DNA from: Defluviicoccus sp.
GTDB taxonomy: Bacteria > Pseudomonadota > Alphaproteobacteria > MPNO01
Reading direction: 5' to 3'
Length of the DNA: 34,657 nucleotides
Assembly: GCA_028821395.1 (NCBI GenBank)
Contig: JAPPGP010000035.1
Location: 1 to 34,657, forward strand
Below the pieces are notes generated by a model, which saw only the letters and a program-made list of their open reading frames with translations, did no database searches and was not told where the DNA came from. Below, piece by piece: positions 33,448 to 34,657 of this stretch. The position numbers and the translations under genes were made by a program. Within the stretch, counting starts at the first letter, position 1; each line of letters begins with the position of its first letter.

Positions 33448-34657
33448 GAGCCCGTCCGCCCCCCGTTCTGGGCGAGGATCGCCGCGCGCACCCGGTCGGG
33501 CGTCGCCGGCGCGCGGGTGAGCCTGGCCCCGGTCGCGTGGTGGATCGCGCCGAAGATCGCCGGCGGCGTCGGGATCAGCGTCGGCTCGCCGATCCCCTTG
33601 GCGCCCCACGGGCCGGTCGGCTCGGGATCCTCGACCACGACATACTCGATCTCCGGCATGTCGCCCACGGTCGGGATCAGGTAGTCGTGCAGGTTCTCGG
33701 TGCGGCCGGGGACGTATTCCTCCATCAGCGCGAGGCCGAGCCCCTGGGCCACGCCGCCGTCGATCTGGCCCTCGACCTGCTGCGGGTTGAGCGACTTGCC
33801 GACATCGTGGGCGGCAACCATGCGGCGCACCTTCACGGTGCCCAGCGCCACGTCGACCTCGACCTCGGCCATGTGGGCGGCGAAGGCGTAGGTGGCGTAG
33901 GGCGTGCCCTGGCCGAACTCGTCGAGCGGCACGGTGGGGGGATCGAAGAACCCCTCGCCGACCAGCACGTCGCTGTCCCTGGTCAGGGGCAACGCCGCGA
34001 GGTCGACCTCGCGCACCGCTTCGCCGTCGCGCACGACCAGGCTGCCCTCGCCGAACTCGATTGTCGCATCGTCGCCGACATTGGCGAGGCGCAGGATCTG
34101 GCGCCGCAAATCTTCGCCGGCGAATTTCGCGGCGTTGCCCGAGATATAGGCCTGGCGCGAGGCCGAGGTCTTGCCGGCGTCGGCGGTCAGCTCGGTATCG
34201 CCCCAGACCAGGTTAATGCGCGACATCTCGATGCCGAGTCCGTCCGCGGCGCATTGCACCATCGTCGTGTTGGTCCCCTGGCCGATATCCTGGGCGCCGG
34301 AATAGAGAGTGACCTCGCCGGCGCGCGACAGCCCCATATGCATGGTGGACGGGTTGGACATCGAGGTGTTGCCGCAGCCATACCACATGCACCCCACGCC
34401 GACGCCGCGCCTGAGCACGCCGGAGGCGCCGGCGTTGAACGCCTCGGCCTCGGCGCGGGCCTTGCGCCAGTGCGGCCTCAGCCCTTCCAGGCAGGTGGCC
34501 AAGCCGGCGCTCGCCTTGAGCACCTGGCCGGTCGCCGTCGCGTCGCCGACGCGGATCGCGTTGATGTGGCGGAACTCGAGCGGGTCGATGCCGCAGCGCT
34601 CGGCCATCATGTCCATCAGCATGTCGTGCAGCAGCGCCGATTGCGGCACGCCGAAGC
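33444..34657 (-). CDS. Xanthine dehydrogenase-family molybdopterin-binding subunit, C-terminal part, cut by window edge
   Basis: The C-terminal roughly 400 residues of a molybdenum hydroxylase large subunit, running off the right edge. The visible start reads FGVPQSA, the end of the FRGFGxPQ-type active-site loop of the xanthine dehydrogenase / aldehyde oxidase branch rather than CO dehydrogenase. Further landmarks are AQDIGQGTNTT, GKTSASRQAYISGNA and the GAKGIGEP segment, whose Glu (codon 33587-33585) is the catalytic base. These enzymes hydroxylate N-heterocycles or aldehydes with water. The stop overlaps the start of the reductase-like gene (ATGA), tying a heterocycle hydroxylase to it. 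FAD and Fe-S subunits must lie outside the window. Confidence 0.9.
   Translation of the reverse strand, partial: FGVPQSALLHDMLMDMMAERCGIDPLEFRHINAIRVGDATATGQVLKASAGLATCLEGLRPHWRKARAEAEAFNAGASGVLRRGVGVGCMWYGCGNTSMSNPSTMHMGLSRAGEVTLYSGAQDIGQGTNTTMVQCAADGLGIEMSRINLVWGDTELTADAGKTSASRQAYISGNAAKFAGEDLRRQILRLANVGDDATIEFGEGSLVVRDGEAVREVDLAALPLTRDSDVLVGEGFFDPPTVPLDEFGQGTPYATYAFAAHMAEVEVDVALGTVKVRRMVAAHDVGKSLNPQQVEGQIDGGVAQGLGLALMEEYVPGRTENLHDYLIPTVGDMPEIEYVVVEDPEPTGPWGAKGIGEPTLIPTPPAIFGAIHHATGARLTRAPATPDRVRAAILAQNGGRTGS

Overview
The window is a GC-rich chromosomal segment (about two thirds G+C or more by eye; not computed) from what is most likely an alphaproteobacterium. The best evidence is the block DUF502 gene / recG / sdhE / mfd (17.2-24.0 kb), a gene order I know from alphaproteobacterial chromosomes. 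The rest looks like the catabolic gene stock of a metabolically broad, possibly Rhodospirillales-like member of the class; the order is a guess. Nearly every gene is intact. The first and last genes are cut by the window edges. I found no rRNA, tRNA, CRISPR array or insertion sequence.

Layout. (1) 1-3.8 kb: end of a metal-dependent amidohydrolase, a VapBC-type toxin-antitoxin pair, polyphosphate kinase 2, a substrate-binding-fold protein without a signal peptide, and a MazEF-type pair. (2) 3.9-12.6 kb: a divergent catabolic cluster. Leftward run a luciferase-like flavin monooxygenase, an ACMSD-type amidohydrolase, an N-acyl-D-amino-acid deacylase and a TauD-type Fe(II)/2-oxoglutarate dioxygenase. 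Rightward run two tandem MFS transporters and an NtaA/DszA-type FMN monooxygenase. (3) 12.6-13.5 kb: a lone DUF3800 gene of different base composition. (4) 13.7-17.0 kb: a family III CoA-transferase coupled to a LigA/LigB extradiol dioxygenase pair, then egtD. (5) 17.2-24.5 kb: DUF502, recG, sdhE and mfd, with a MaoC-type gene coupled to mfd. (6) 24.5-27.9 kb: a second substrate-binding-fold protein, an acyl-CoA ligase and a crotonase-family protein. (7) 27.9-30.5 kb: two REP-like palindromes, an aspartate-dehydrogenase-like gene, a metallo-beta-lactamase-fold hydrolase and a GlcG/HbpS-type protein. (8) 30.5-34.7 kb: a leftward operon of a molybdenum hydroxylase large subunit (partial), a 6-hydroxynicotinate-reductase-like Fe-S protein, a UPF0280 (ApbE-like) protein and a DUF1185 protein.

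How the genes may work together. Regions 2, 4, 6 and 8 carry hydroxylases, ring-cleavage enzymes, hydrolases and CoA-activation enzymes. Together they suggest breakdown of aromatic, N-acylated or N-heterocyclic compounds, but no substrate can be named from sequence. The most interesting unit is region 8. An ApbE-fold protein sits between a reductase whose characterised relative carries covalent flavin and a protein of unknown role, so it is a candidate flavin-attachment factor. Translational coupling is common: ATGA, GTGA or TTGA stop/start overlaps link vapB-vapC, mazE-mazF, MFS1-MFS2, CoA-transferase-LigA-LigB, sdhE-mfd-maoC, MBL-AspDH and XDH-reductase. Apart from the antitoxins I recognise no transcription-regulator gene.
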